From Linanthus parryae (Eukaryota; Streptophyta; Magnoliopsida; Ericales; Polemoniaceae): a stretch of DNA of 64,000 nt. The translations under genes were made by a program, and so were the position numbers. This document shows, in pieces, positions 11,488 through 22,380 of this stretch. Under the pieces are notes generated by a model that worked only from the letters and a program-made list of their open reading frames with translations, searched no databases and had not been told where the DNA came from. Location of the stretch: NCBI GenBank assembly GCA_023055425.1, contig JALGPY010000034.1, forward strand, positions 806,001 to 870,000. Direction: 5' to 3'. How positions within the stretch are numbered: position 1 is the stretch's first letter; each line of letters begins with the position of its first letter.

Positions 11488-11835
11488 CCCCGGAATGATG
11501 TCTAAACGGTGCATGGTGATGCTTGTGTCCAGTCCGGGCATCTCATCATACTCCCATGCGAACACGTCTTTGTACTCAGTCAGGAGCCGCAATAGTCCTT
11601 TCTCCTCCTCGCTTGTGAGATCCGCACTTAGAAAGACTGGCCTTTTCTTTTCTTCGTTCGGGCTTAGGAATACCTCCTTTAGCTCTTGCTTTTGCGGTCT
11701 GGTTTTGTCTTCCATGCATTCGGGTGCTTCCTTGAGCTTCTCATCTGGAGTGCTCTGCATTGGCTTTTCTGTTACCATAACCTGCTCGACTTGATTGATT
11801 TGCTCAGGGATATCCCCATGCCGGCGTGAGGACAT
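11482..11835 (-). pseudogene. Gypsy linker between protease and RT, cut off by frameshift
   Basis: 117 residues rich in E and K, ending in the segment that normally leads into gypsy RT (LLTEYKDVFAWEYDEMPGLD, then HRLDIIPG). It then meets TAA, while the matching continuation (LKPVKQSTRSFRPKL) is in the next frame, which is also the pol frame. One extra base in the GGGG run near 11487-11491 would explain this. Its start overlaps the gag-protease frame by 64 bases in another frame, which may be a second break or a natural frameshift site. Confidence 0.7.
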
Positions 11836-14411
11836 CCCCGCGCACCTTCATATGCGATAGCACTTCTTCCCGTTGGCGTATACTTTGCTATTCCCTTCAG
11901 AGTATACACGTTCTTTCGATGGTAGGCGATCCGCGGCGCCTCTTCCCGCGTGGGCGGCTTTTCTTTGGCATCCTCCCTTGTCACCATCACTCCCGCAGGC
12001 GACTGGTCCTTGATATCCTCCCATAGGGGTAAAGGAGTAGGGTTGAATGGTCCTGGTGTTTGCTCATCCGCCATCTCGGTGAACCACACCGCTTCGCTGA
12101 GATGTGCTTCATCCATGTTGAATGGATTCGTTGAAGCCGGTATCTCGACTATTCTGTCGTTCCAGATAGCTTTCATGACTTGGTGAGCTGTTGAAGGGAC
12201 CGCGTCAAAGCGATGAATCCAGGCTCGACCTATGATCATGTGATACGTAGTGTTCGCATCTATGACATAGAACTTCGCTGAGCACTTGATTTTGTCGATC
12301 TGGACGCCCAGGCGGATCCATCCTATCGTCATTCTGGAGTCGCTTCCAAATCCCATCAGCGGAGATGGACGCCTGACAATCTTGTACTCGGGGATCCCTG
12401 CGAGCTTCAGTGTGTGGAGCGAAACGACGTTGACCGCTGCTCCTCCATCGACGGATGCTCTTTTTAACTCGACGCCATTGATGATGGCCGTCACATACAG
12501 AGGCCTCTGGTGGCTCGCATCTGTCTTTTTGTCGCTGGCAGAAAAGGTCATAATCTTTTCTATAGGGCGAGACGCCCGGATGACTTTCCCGTTGGAGACT
12601 ACAAGGTCCTCCTCGTAGTCCTCCGCTATCCTCAAGATTGCTTTCGTCATTTCTGTCCGGCACTTCTCGGAGAAGTTCATCTCGTCGAAGAATCTGCTGA
12701 AGCCGTGCGACCCCTTCATCCGGTCGGCACGTTCATCCTCCGTGTCCATGCTGTAGTCCTCATCGTCATGGACTTCGGAAATGATGGGTAGACCATCCTC
12801 TGCGACCTCTTCCAGATCCACAATCGAGATCATGGCGACCTCTTTGCCTTTTGAGTCGTGCTCCGCATGGGCAGGAAGTGAATTGTTGCGCACATCCTTC
12901 CTGTGATCGCTGACGATCAGCTCGCCGTTCTTCATCTTTTGGCTGAACACAATCCTGAGCTTTTTACAGTCCGCTGTGGGATGCATGACTTTGCCGTGGT
13001 ACTCGCACCACTTCGGGTCCCTCACCATCTCCTTGGAGGGTGCCTTCTCGAGCGGCGGTAGGACACCGTCCTTGCGCCACTGCCTGCAGAGGTCGCTTGC
13101 CTCTTCCACCGAACATGGCAGAGGTGGTGCGTCGAAGTTCACAATCTTCGCCTGCTTCTGGGGTGAAACTGTATTGACCTCAGCTTCGCGTCCCCTCTTG
13201 TAACTGAACCTCCCGATCTTGTAGGTAGTACCGCTCGAGGATCGCTCCGGAGCGTTTTTCTTTTTCTGCCTCTCCACTATAGGCTCGATGTTCTTCGTGC
13301 ATTCGATTAGTTTTGAAAACGTGGGCGTTTGCAGGTTGATGAGCATACCTTTGTATTCGTCTCGCATGCACTGCAGGCATATCTCTACAAGCCGACTTTT
13401 GAGCATCGGATCTTTGCATTCCAAGGACTTCGCCCTGAACTTCTTGATGAAAGTTATCCCGTCCTCCTCGCGCTTCTGATACATCCGCGAGAGGTGGATC
13501 ATTGTCACCTTTTCTTCCATCTGGAAGAACTTGGTGTAGAAATTTTGGACCATGTCGTCCCAAGTCTTGACGGACCCGGATTCCAACGTCCTGTACCAAT
13601 TGTATGCCACGTTTCCCAAAGACTTCGGGAATTCTCGCATCAGCAGTTTGGGATCAGCTCCATACGGCCCCATGACATCGATGAAACGCATGACATGTTC
13701 GTGAGCGTTTCCGTTGACATCTTCGAACTTGTCCCATTTGGGAGCCTTGTACCCAACCGGGTTGGGCATGAGATAGATCTCCCGCGGGATGGGTGGATCG
13801 TTGTCTAGCTTTGGGATGATGGTATCCGCGAATGATTGGTGAGCCAGAATGGTGTCTATACGCTTCTGCAGAGACGTCATACACTCTGGGGTGTTTCCCT
13901 CGGTAGCAGGTGGAGGGATTGCCGAAGGCGGAGGCGACACATATGCCGCAGGAGGATTGGGAGTGTATTGAGCGTTCGCATTACCCCAGATTGCCGTTGA
14001 AGGAGGCAAGGGATATTGCGAGGCCGGGTTAGGTACCAAGGCCGGAGGCTGAGGGATGTGAGCAGTAAGAGGCAACATTTGGGCTGTTGACCCTTGAATC
14101 GAGGGTAGCTGCGTAGTTGCCGGTGGAGTCTGCATAGGGTTGGGGGGTGTGGTTGACACTCCCAGCCCTTGAGCGGTAGGGGTTCGTCCCTGAGAAACGG
14201 CGGTGGCTTGTGCAGGGTTCGGTGCAAGAGTCCCCAAAACAGCCATGATCCGTTCTAGCTGCGCAGATTGAGCTTTGAGGGCTTTCGCCTGACCTTGGAT
14301 GGTGGCGTCCAAGGATTCTAGCGTCGGGGGCCTCACCGGTGGTTGTAGGAGTGCGGCGGGTCTCCTCTCCTGAGGCGGCTTTGGTAGAAGGCGATCTGTT
14401 GCTGATATCAT
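11772..14411 (-). CDS. Ty3/gypsy Gag-protease
   Basis: 879 residues. N-terminal region rich in P, Q and A; a retrotransposon gag domain around residues 230-330 (HVMRFIDVMGPYGADP, NWYRTLESGSVKTWDDMV, FYTKFF); a Cys/His motif of the Tat type (WCEYHGKVMHPTADCKKL); and an aspartic protease with a DGG active-site variant (ASVDGGAAVNVVS) and flap-side MGFGS. Retropepsins more often have DTG or DSG. A start at 14423 in another frame (MSQKDDISNR) looks more like a natural Gag start, so a one-base indel may lie near 14360-14400; I used the ATG that opens the long frame. It lies 53 bp inside the LTR/PBS. Confidence 0.85.
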   Translation of the reverse strand: MISATDRLLPKPPQERRPAALLQPPVRPPTLESLDATIQGQAKALKAQSAQLERIMAVLGTLAPNPAQATAVSQGRTPTAQGLGVSTTPPNPMQTPPATTQLPSIQGSTAQMLPLTAHIPQPPALVPNPASQYPLPPSTAIWGNANAQYTPNPPAAYVSPPPSAIPPPATEGNTPECMTSLQKRIDTILAHQSFADTIIPKLDNDPPIPREIYLMPNPVGYKAPKWDKFEDVNGNAHEHVMRFIDVMGPYGADPKLLMREFPKSLGNVAYNWYRTLESGSVKTWDDMVQNFYTKFFQMEEKVTMIHLSRMYQKREEDGITFIKKFRAKSLECKDPMLKSRLVEICLQCMRDEYKGMLINLQTPTFSKLIECTKNIEPIVERQKKKNAPERSSSGTTYKIGRFSYKRGREAEVNTVSPQKQAKIVNFDAPPLPCSVEEASDLCRQWRKDGVLPPLEKAPSKEMVRDPKWCEYHGKVMHPTADCKKLRIVFSQKMKNGELIVSDHRKDVRNNSLPAHAEHDSKGKEVAMISIVDLEEVAEDGLPIISEVHDDEDYSMDTEDERADRMKGSHGFSRFFDEMNFSEKCRTEMTKAILRIAEDYEEDLVVSNGKVIRASRPIEKIMTFSASDKKTDASHQRPLYVTAIINGVELKRASVDGGAAVNVVSLHTLKLAGIPEYKIVRRPSPLMGFGSDSRMTIGWIRLGVQIDKIKCSAKFYVIDANTTYHMIIGRAWIHRFDAVPSTAHQVMKAIWNDRIVEIPASTNPFNMDEAHLSEAVWFTEMADEQTPGPFNPTPLPLWEDIKDQSPAGVMVTREDAKEKPPTREEAPRIAYHRKNVYTLKGIAKYTPTGRSAIAYEGARGCPHAGMGISLSKSIKSSRLW

Positions 14412-14443
14412 CCTTCTGAGACATGGTTGCTTTTGTTGGTAAG

Positions 14444-14461
14444 TTCACGTCGGGTTCACCA
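14444..14461 (-). promoter_or_regulatory. Primer binding site of the Tat gypsy element
   Basis: On the minus strand TGGTGAACCCGACGTGAA begins three bases (TTT) after the LTR end GCACA. It starts with TGG, complementary to a tRNA 3' CCA. I did not identify which tRNA ends in ...CACGTCGGGTTCACCA. Confidence 0.75.
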
Positions 14462-14464
14462 AAA

Positions 14465-15029
14465 TGTGCACAAGAGATTCCGGCAGGGAGACCTCCGTGT
14501 ACACTGTAAATAGAGGATCAGAGATGGCACAGGAAGAGTTGGGTTGTGTGGAGGGAGAGAGCAAGGCAGTAGTAATGTCTGAGAGAGAGACAGAGGTTTG
14601 GCAGAGCTTCCGCCTATGGCTGGTGTGCCCTTCTTTGTATGGAAAGGTTAACGTCCTATATATAACGGAGAATGTGACCGTTGCAGTGTGGTTAATGCGC
14701 CCATCAATGGCGGCTTAATTAGCTTAACCGCAACGGCACGTTCGTCCGCCTATATAGGGACCGTTACAGCACGTTATGCGCGAATACCGGAACCGTTATG
14801 AGGTTGACCGGGTTTGACCGGATTGACCGGGTTTATGGAGCTCGTGCCATAAATCTCTCAAAATCAGTTACTAAAGGTCGCGTGCGGGCTTGGCTCGCAC
14901 GCGACAGGACTTACTCTAGCCTCCAAACCACTAAGTCCCTACAAGTCCCGTGCAGTGGTATGCCAGGGCTCTGTCTCGCAGCCCCCACATGGATCAACGC
15001 GGCTGGTGATCCAGTGTGTGTGGAGCACA
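14465..15029 (-). repeat. 5' LTR of the Tat gypsy element
   Basis: 565 bp. Minus-strand ends are TGTGC... and ...GCACA, and the PBS follows correctly. A TATATATA box lies at about 14656-14664 (minus strand TTATATATAGG), and a short repeated TTGACCGG motif occurs near 14803-14832. The outer boundary at 15029 is inferred from the inverted ends, because the partner LTR is not in the window. Confidence 0.7.
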
Positions 15030-15073
15030 ATATGGTGTGCTAGATAGTTGCCACGTGGCCAAGATCTGTCAGC

Positions 15074-15286
15074 TCAGAAAGCACTATCTACAGCTACCAA
15101 TCGCGCCTTATAGCGCTGCAGACTGCCATCAGCGCGAAACTTGTGGCGAAAAAGCCACATAGATCGCAGAACATTAGCCCCTGCCGGGCGAGGAACCAGA
15201 TCCCACGTGTGGTTCCGAACCATAGCTCCAAACTCATTGCGCGCCGGCGTGTCTGTCGACTTTCTGATCATCTGACGACTAAACAA
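15074..15286 (-). pseudogene. Ty1/copia reverse transcriptase relic
   Basis: About 70 residues read like the start of a copia RT (NEFGAMVRNHTWDLVPRP, then FRHKFRADGSLQRYKARLVA), then the likeness stops abruptly and a stop follows. Only this fragment of an old element survives, next to the gypsy LTR. Confidence 0.75.
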
Positions 15287-15818
15287 TCCTTCGTGACAAG
15301 TCTCAATGGTGCAAATCTTTCAGGGTACATTCATCAGAACAGAGGCTTGCAGGTGAAGAACCCAACAAAAGCTGATATATTTCTTATTAAAATATATCTA
15401 ATAAAACAAACACAGAAATCAGACAATTTGTTCACAAGAAAGAGGGAAGGACGGTGTCTATAACAAGAAAATGGCTCAACTTACTGAGGGAGATGACCAA
15501 AGAGTTTCTTGAAGCGGTTATGGTTGTTCGGAACTTGCAAGCTACTTATTCTGAGCAACCAAGTTTGTTGGTAGCTCTATATTCGTAGTAATGTCGTTAA
15601 TCTATTCATTCTCCAATTTAAAACGTTACAGATGTGACCTTTAGTTCTTAGGAAAACACTCTTTTGAAATGATGTCGACTCTTTTTGGTTCAAGGTAAAT
15701 CAGTTCATATATAAGAATAGCACAAGTAAACCTGCATAAGAAAAACAAGTGCAAGTTTAAGAAAACATATGGCCCTAAATTTAAAGAAAAATCATATAAC
15801 ATTGAAATAAGTAGTCAT
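15287..15818. other. Non-coding spacer
   Basis: AT-rich DNA without a recognisable gene. It could include the former 3' UTR of the F-box pseudogene that starts to its right. Confidence 0.5.
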
Positions 15819-16381
15819 TCACCAATTAAGTGATGCAAGGCTCTCACTGTATGGGAAAGTACATATTCCCGGGAAAGTACGCCTGGATCCAGGGTCTTTT
15901 TCGCGGAACTTCTTGGTCTCCCCCTTCTCTGGATCATACAAGTACAAAGAGCAGCTTGATTCCTCAGACAAGAGTACCATAGCAATGTTATCATTCCTGA
16001 AAAATCCCACAGGAGACCTAACCTCAGTGGACAGTTCACAAGTAAATAGTTTAGACCAGGAGTGATTGGCACCACAATGATTCAACACCCACACATCACA
16101 GGAACTAGTATTAGAATCACTCCACCTATCGACAAACACGGCAAGAGAGCCTTTGTAAGCAGAAATATCGGCATCTTAATCAGTTGAAACACCTCAGCAA
16201 TAATGTCGTAACTCAGAATATACATATCTTCTAGTTCTGGTGTCCTTTCAGCCCCAAAAAAAGCCAGATGCCAATGCATGCACCCATTCACACAAGAGCC
16301 GCCATAAACAATAGTGTAACAACTTAACTGGGGGAGAGGTAGCTTCTTCTCCGTCCAGGAATTAGTACCAGTATAGAACAC
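15819..16381 (-). pseudogene. F-box protein pseudogene (F-box-associated domain only)
   Basis: Two minus-strand frames, 16381-16082 and 16139-15819, cover a C-terminal F-box-associated (FBA) domain of the CPR1/CPR30-like type: YTGTNSWTEKKLPLPQ, GCMHWHLAFFG, YILSYDIIAEVFQLIKMP, then in the next frame YKGSLAVFVDR, DVWVLNHCG, LYLYDPEKGETKKFR and YSESLASLNW. A single one-base shift near 16160-16180 separates them. The F-box domain and first third are missing; the DNA upstream is simple GC-rich sequence. It resembles the intact F-box gene at 24661-25773. Confidence 0.8.
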
Positions 16382-17185
16382 ATGGAACTTGGAACCAGCA
16401 GTAGCGACGGTGGCGACGGCGTTCTGCTTCTTCCGTGGCGCCTTCAGCGATGACGGTGACGACGGTGTTGCGGTTCCTTCATCGACGGTGGTGCCTTTAG
16501 CGATGGTTTCAGTTGCGGCGTCGTGAAGTATATGTTCTTCGCTCTCGGAGATGGAGAGGGAGAGGGAAATATAAATGGAAGAGACTGAAGAATAGTAGAA
16601 GGAGACTGGGAGATAGAAGAGAATGAGAGATGGGAGAACGGATAAGTGAGAGGGAGATGGGTGGCTGTGAGTGTGAGATGTGTTTTGTGGATGGTGGGTT
16701 TGATTAGGTTAGAGTTGTATTTTTTGTTTGGGTAGGTTAGGGTATGGGAGATGGATGGGTGTTTTTTTCATTAAGGATAAGACGATATTTTATCATTAAA
16801 AGTCTTCATTTTTTAAAAGATTGAAGAAATTGGAGGAACGTCCAAAAAGGACCAAAAATTTGTTTGAAGAAACTAAAGGAGCGGATGGAGTATAAATAGC
16901 ATACACAATTCTTTTTCTCATTTCATTTCTCATCCATCTCTTAAGCGATACTCCCTCTCTTTCTCTCTGCACCGCATCTTCTCATGTAAGGTGCTCTAAT
17001 TTCGTCACCAAAATTAATTATGTCCAAAGCGTGAGCAGTATTCTTTAGTCCCAATCTTTTTCGATTTCTTTCTTTCCAGACAACTTCAAGAATTAGGCCA
17101 TAGTAGGTACCCAAGCACTGATCAGTGAGATTGGTATCTCATTTCTTCACCAAATAATTTTTTGTCCAATCTTATAAGAAGGGCT
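16382..17185. other. Non-coding spacer with simple repeats
   Basis: GGTGGCGACGG-like repeats (16400-16520), then a GA-rich stretch (16540-16680) and AT-rich DNA. CGGATGGAGTA near 16886 resembles the end of a Stowaway-like MITE, but no matching second end is convincing. Confidence 0.4.
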
Positions 17186-17785
17186 GTAAGGAAAACCGAA
17201 TAAACCGGTCAAACCGACCAAACCAAACCGAAATGCTTGGTTTTGAATGTTTTTTTCGATGTTCGGTTTAGCAACGGTTCAATTTTTCACAAACCGGTCT
17301 ATTTGGTTTGGTTTTTGGTTTGTAAAAATATCACACCGCACCAAACGGAACCGAACCTATATGTGTTTAACGTACTTTTACTACAAGGTATATTGCGTAA
17401 AGTATACTAAATAGTCTAAAAAAGTGAAACACGAGTAGACAGATTCAATTAAAATGATTATACTAATCTTAATCTTCTCCATTTCTTTCACATTTCATCA
17501 TATTTTCTCTTTAGAACGATACTAGTGCATTTTTTTTAAGTATGTTTAATTTACTTTTCACTTAGAACTTGAAATTCGTTGACAAAGTATTACAATATAC
17601 ATTCGATAATATTTAAGCAAACCGACCGAACCGAACTAAACCGAGGTTTTTCAGTTTGGTTTGATTCGGTTCATCCTTTCAAATGGTTTGGTTTGATTAG
17701 GATACAAATTAATAAACCGATATATACGGTTCGATTTATGGTTTTAGCAAAAACCACACCAAACCGAAGCAATTACACTCCTACT
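17186..17785. repeat. Non-autonomous hAT-like repeat rich in AACCGAACC motifs
   Basis: Both ends are packed with AAACCGA/TCGGTTT motifs in opposite directions, around an AT-rich core. The left end AGGGCTGTAA and the right end TTACACTCCT are imperfect inverses. Such subterminal CCGAACC repeats are common in small plant DNA transposons. No target duplication was confirmed. Confidence 0.45.
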
Positions 17786-17900
17786 TGTAAGGACAACAAG
17801 GGGAAGGTGTCGGTTCTAATTCCCAGAACTTGTAACCAGCTAGCTCTGGCTTAGGGGCATTGGAAGAAGATGTGAACATTTGTTTCTCTTTCCAATAAGC

Positions 17901-17917
17901 ATAAGCTGCAGAATTAA
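17901..17917. repeat. Target site duplication of the LINE, left copy
   Basis: ATAAGCTGCAGAATTAA, identical to 24110-24126 on the other side of the LINE (17 of 17 bases). Confidence 0.93.
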
Positions 17918-17999
17918 CTACCTTTACCTTCTAAGGGTCACTAAACAAATTTTTTCTCTCTCTAACTTTCCTTCTCTGACTTGGGATCTGTGTTTGACG

Positions 18000-19214
18000 A
18001 TGGGTTCCAATTTTGACACCACTGGGGAGGAAAAGGATCAACTTGTTAGAAGTGTTAGGAGATCAAAGGATGCAGAAGATCTATGCAAGAAAGCGGAGGA
18101 TTTACATATGGAAGACTGTGATAGGGAAATGGATGGAGCCGATTCAAAGGGAAAAGAGCCGATGGAGGAGGAAAAGTCGGGTCTTGATGATGGGGCTAGT
18201 AAGCTTTCTTTCAAGAATATTTTAGTGGGGGACAAAAACAAGGAGAAGCTGTTTGAGATTACTGAAGAAATAGAGGAAGACGAAGAGGATAAAGTTGAGA
18301 AGGAGCGAATCGAAGAGCTTAACAGAGCTAACCCTCTCAACCCCACAATCTTCATCCCCAATAGATTGAAGGAGAAGATCATAAGACCTTTTAGAAGGAG
18401 TTTGATTGTGAAGATCCTGGGAAGATCGATTTCTCACAAATTTCTTAAGGACAGAGCTATCAAGTTGTGGAATTTGATTGGGAAATGTTGATTCAAGGAA
18501 ATGGTGGATGACTACTTCCTCGTCGATTTACAGGAGGAACAAGACTGTGTGAATGTTTTATTAGGAGGACCATGGATTATTTTGGACCATTACCTCACGG
18601 TGATGAGATGGGAAGCCGATTTCAAAACGTCGGAAGAAAAACAGAGGATGACGGCCGTTTGGATCCGACTTCCACAACTGCCACCGGAGTACTATGATGA
18701 AGCTGTTCTGAGAAAAATTTCTCGTGAATTCGGTGAACCAGTCAAGGTGGATGTGGTGTCTGCGACCGGAAGCAGGATAAAATATGCTAGAGTCTGTGTT
18801 AACATCGATCTCAATCAACCTCTGATTCCGGAGTTCACTCTGGGAAGGTATTCGTATAAAGTTTTATATGAACATTTGAATAACATATGTTTTGGTTGTG
18901 GAAGGATTGGACACCGTCGTGAATTCTGCCCAGAAACCGGCAAGAAGCTAAACGCTGGAGATATACAGGGGCAAGGGAAGCAACCGGCGACGGCGGATGA
19001 GCAACGGTTGGAAAGTGGACCGTTGAGAAACGGCAGACAGGATGATAAGGCCTCCACAAGTAAATGGGAAAACCCTAGAAGGCCTAGAAAGCCCAGAAAC
19101 CAGAAAGGAAAAGATGTGGGCCAGAACCAAAATAATAAAGGAAATGGGCTGGGGGAAAACCCAAAAACAAATTCAATGGACTTGCGGAGCCCAATGATGA
19201 AATTAGGAATTTGA
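18000..19214 (+). pseudogene. LINE ORF1 (DUF4283-like, CCHC zinc knuckle), one nonsense codon
   Basis: Starts at ATG 18000 (MGSNFDTTGEE). An acidic N-terminal part is followed by a DUF4283-like region (LLGGPWIILDHYLTVMRWE, VWIRLPQLPPEYYDEAVL, YEHLNNICFGCG) and a CCHC knuckle (CFGCGRIGHRREFC, ~residue 300), then a basic, Q/N-rich tail. The frame is the same before and after a single in-frame TGA at 18489-18491, so one point change splits the ORF. ORF1 proteins bind the LINE RNA. Confidence 0.85.
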
Positions 19215-19789
19215 ACCAAGCCCAGGGTACGAATGCTAATCCGGGTACGAGTTATGCCCCAACCGGTCGGTTATTCGAACCACTCGGTTTCAGTTTTTGG
19301 GGTAATATGGAATTTGCTGCCATCGATGGAAACCCTAGTTGGGACACAGAGGAGAGAGAGGCGATTGATGGAGTCAAAACTTCTGGTAACGAAGGACGCG
19401 TTGAAGCTAATCTGACACCGGAAGAGACAGTTGTGATGGAGACTTCACAAGATAAAGCTGTTGATACTCTCATGGATAAAGCCGAAGAATCCGGAGTTGG
19501 TACAAGCCACGCGTTCGTAAGATTTCTTGAAGTCTTGGGAGAAACGGTCCCCAAAGCTATCCAGAAATATGCGGCTAAGAAATTCACAGCTAAAATCGGT
19601 ATAAATACCTTTACCGAGAAAGGGAAAGATAGAATCAGCAGCGGAAAGGATATTAGAGATCAAAATCAACATGATTATGGAGACAATGGAGGAGGAAGTC
19701 AAGATCCTGATGGTAGAAGAATTAAGATAAAAATTGGACGCCGAGACGCAGGGAGGATTTATGATGGGGACGATATGGTGGAGGAATGA
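19211..19789 (+). pseudogene. LINE ORF1 C-terminal extension, shifted frame
   Basis: 192 residues with no domain I recognise, overlapping the ORF1 stop by four bases in the next frame. It is probably the distal part of ORF1 separated by a one-base indel. It ends shortly before the endonuclease start at 19950. Confidence 0.5.
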
Positions 19790-19949
19790 GGCCAAGTTGA
19801 CAATACGGACGGATTGGAATGAGGACCAAGAGATGAGATGGCATCCGATCAACCTGAAGGGGGCGAGATCGGCGGAGGAGGATCAAGCCAAACTGAGCAG
19901 ACTAGATCTGTACCTCCAAGTCCTCCCATCGGTTTCTGAGGATTTTTTG

Positions 19950-20849
19950 ATGTCTGTGAAAATTCTTGCGTGGAATGTCCAGGGGGCGGGCAACAAAAAT
20001 TTTGAAGGTAAGTTTGTTGAGCTCCTTAGGTTACACAAATTTCAAATCTCCATCACCGTCGAGCCTAAGGTCCCTGTCTCTTCCATGGGAAATTTCTTCA
20101 ATGACCTTGGGTTCACTGGAATGTCTATCTCTGATCCCATTGGGAGGAAAGGGGGGATTCGGGTCCATTGGAACCCTGCGGTAGTTAATGTGGTTACACA
20201 CATCATTTCTAGCCAAGTCATCAATGCTACTGTGTACAGAACCAATTATGGTAATTGGGTGCTTTCTGCTGTGTATGGTAACCCCAATCCAACTGTGAGA
20301 GAAAGAATGTGGGATAATCCGGAGGAATTCATGGGGGAAACAGATGAACCCTGGGTTCTTACTGGAGACTTTAATGATTTTGGAAGTGTGGATGAAAGGA
20401 GGAGCTTCTCTACCAACTCTGTAGCCACACGCATTATAAAGTTCAATGATAATCTGAACAAATGCAATCTTATGGATCTTGGAGGACAAGGCCTCAAGCT
20501 AACTTGGAATAACAATAGACAAGGCTTGGCTAACACTATGGAGATACTGGATCATGCTCTGTGTAATACCAGCTGGAGAGTACAGAACCCAAATGCTGTG
20601 GTTCAAACTCTGCCAAGGACCTACTTTGACCATGCTCCTTTGCTGGTGCATGTTGATGGTATGATTTCTTCAAATCCTATTCCTAAAAGGTTTAAATTTG
20701 AGGCTGCTTGGTCTATTGTACCTGAGTTTAATGCTTTTGTGAGTGATTGTTGGAGCAATCTTTGTGGTGATGATCTTCTTGCTAAAACCATCATTGTCAC
20801 TTTGGAGATTGTCAAATGGTGTAAAAAAAAAAGTGGAAATATTTTCTAA
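19950..20849 (+). pseudogene. LINE ORF2 endonuclease domain (APE-like)
   Basis: Starts at ATG 19950 (MSVKILAWNVQGAGN). Endonuclease/exonuclease/phosphatase motifs are visible: WNVQGAGN, VEPKV, GGIRVHWNP, WVLTGDFND, ILDHALCN and the final FDHAPLLVH. These would nick target DNA for target-primed reverse transcription. The frame is open upstream to 19734. It is lost at the A-run near 20823-20832 (GTAAAAAAAAAAGTGG), a likely slippage frameshift, after which RT-like sequence continues in other frames. Confidence 0.85.
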
Positions 20850-22380
20850 AATAAAAGATGGCTCTTGGGTAGGATTGAAGGAATCCAAAGAGCCCAAAGC
20901 CTGAGTTTTTCTCATAATTTGTCTATTCTTGAAAGGGAGCTTATTGAAAAGTATAACATTATTCTCCAACAAGAAGAGTTGCTTTGGTTTCATAAAATCT
21001 AGAACTAATTGGTTGTGTCATGGAGATAGGAATACCATTTATTTTTCTTCATGTTTCTACTATCATTAGGAGCATAAAGAAAGAGATTTTACTGCTCAAG
21101 AATGAAGAGGGTTTGTGGCTGGATAATGCTAATGAGATTCAGTTTTATGTGACTAATTATTTTAAGAATCTTTTCATTGTGATTGGAATCATAGCTTATG
21201 CCCTAATATCAGTTTGGATGACCATAGCCACTTTGGCACCCCTCCTTCTTTGAAAGAGGTAAAAGAGGTGGTGTGGTCTATGAATGCTTACAAGGCTGCT
21301 GAGAGGGATGGTTTCCAAGATTTATTTTATAAAAAGTATTGGTCTACGGTGGGTAAAGATCTTCACAAGTTTATTGAGTCTTGTTTTATGAAAGGGGATT
21401 CGATGTGGAGGTAAAGAAGTCCATTATATGTCTCCAAAGTGTGACATGCCTGAAAATTTGAAGAATTTCAGGCCTATTAGCCTCTGTAACACTAGTTATA
21501 GGTGCTTGCTAAATGCATTGTTAACAAGATAAGGCCTATTTTAGATAAAATTGTGGGGCCCTTTCAAAGTAGTTCTTACCTGGGAGATCAACTAGAGATA
21601 ACATCATAATCACCTAGGAAGTTATCCATACCCTTAAGAAGAAAGGATAGATATGGAGGAATGGTGGCTAAAATTGACCTTGAAAAGGCTTATGATAAAT
21701 TGAGTTGGAATTTCATTGCTGAGACTTTGAGTTTTTTCAACTTTCCCCCCATGACCATTAAGTTAATTATGCATTGTATTTCTTCTATTACTACCTCTGT
21801 GTTGTGGAATGGTAAAATGTTGCAGGATTTTAGAATGGAGAGGGGGCTTAGACAAGGTGACCCTCTTTCTCCCTACATTATTGTTTTATGTACGGAAAGG
21901 TTGTCTCAGATGATTGTTGTGGTATGGTGTTAAAGCTTCTTCTAATGGGCCTATGTTGTCTCATATTTTTTATGCGGATGATTTAATGTTTTTGGTGGAA
22001 GTGATTTGAGCACTAGTAAATGTATGAGGGAGGTGCTTGAAGATTTTGAGGCTTTATATGGGTTGAAAGTTAATTGTCAAAAATCCAAAATCTACTTCTC
22101 CAAAAATACCCCTTTAGGTAGCAGAAATGCTATCAAGGCCATTATTGGCATGCCTGAAACTGGAAATTTGAGGAAGTATTTGGGGATTAATTTGATACAT
22201 GACAGATTGGATAAAGATAGCAACAAAGAGTTTATGAACAATTTGAACTTAAAACTGTCTGGGTGGATGAGCAAGTTGCTGTCCTTTGCTGGTAGAGTGA
22301 CTCTTACTAAAAGGGTTCTCTCTGCTATCCCCTCTTACTGTATGCAAATTTACCCTTTACCTGTTAGTATTTGCAATTAA
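20850..22380 (+). pseudogene. LINE ORF2 reverse transcriptase domain, fragmented
   Basis: RT blocks are recognisable but lie in several frames with stops: PSLKEVKEVVWSMNAYKA (21240s), KIDLEKAYDKLSWNFI and GLRQGDPLSPY (21661-21933), FYADDLMFL (~21970, the catalytic box), then LYGLKVNCQKSK and KYLGINLIHDRL (22006-22380). The order and spacing match plant L1 RT, but this copy cannot make the enzyme. Confidence 0.85.

Larger units (their letters stand above)
4399..15029 (-). mobile_element. Tat-lineage Ty3/gypsy LTR retrotransposon (interrupted by copia; 3' end outside window)
   Basis: Reading on the minus strand from 15029: 5' LTR (565 bp), PBS, gag-protease, pol with two RNase H domains and integrase, a non-coding region with tandem repeats, then an antisense (plus-strand) gene in the 3' region. 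A second copy of the LTR is not seen in the window; it should lie left of the copia insertion. The dual RNase H and the extra antisense gene between pol and the 3' LTR are known features of the Tat lineage (Ogre, Retand, Grande-like). Coding parts carry at least two frameshifts plus one stop, so the copy is probably not autonomous. Confidence 0.85.

Noticed and set aside
16860..16970. Stowaway-like MITE (CGGATGGAGTA / TACTCCCTCTCT)
   Set aside because: The two motifs face the wrong way and are only about 60 bp apart; no TA duplication with inverted ends.
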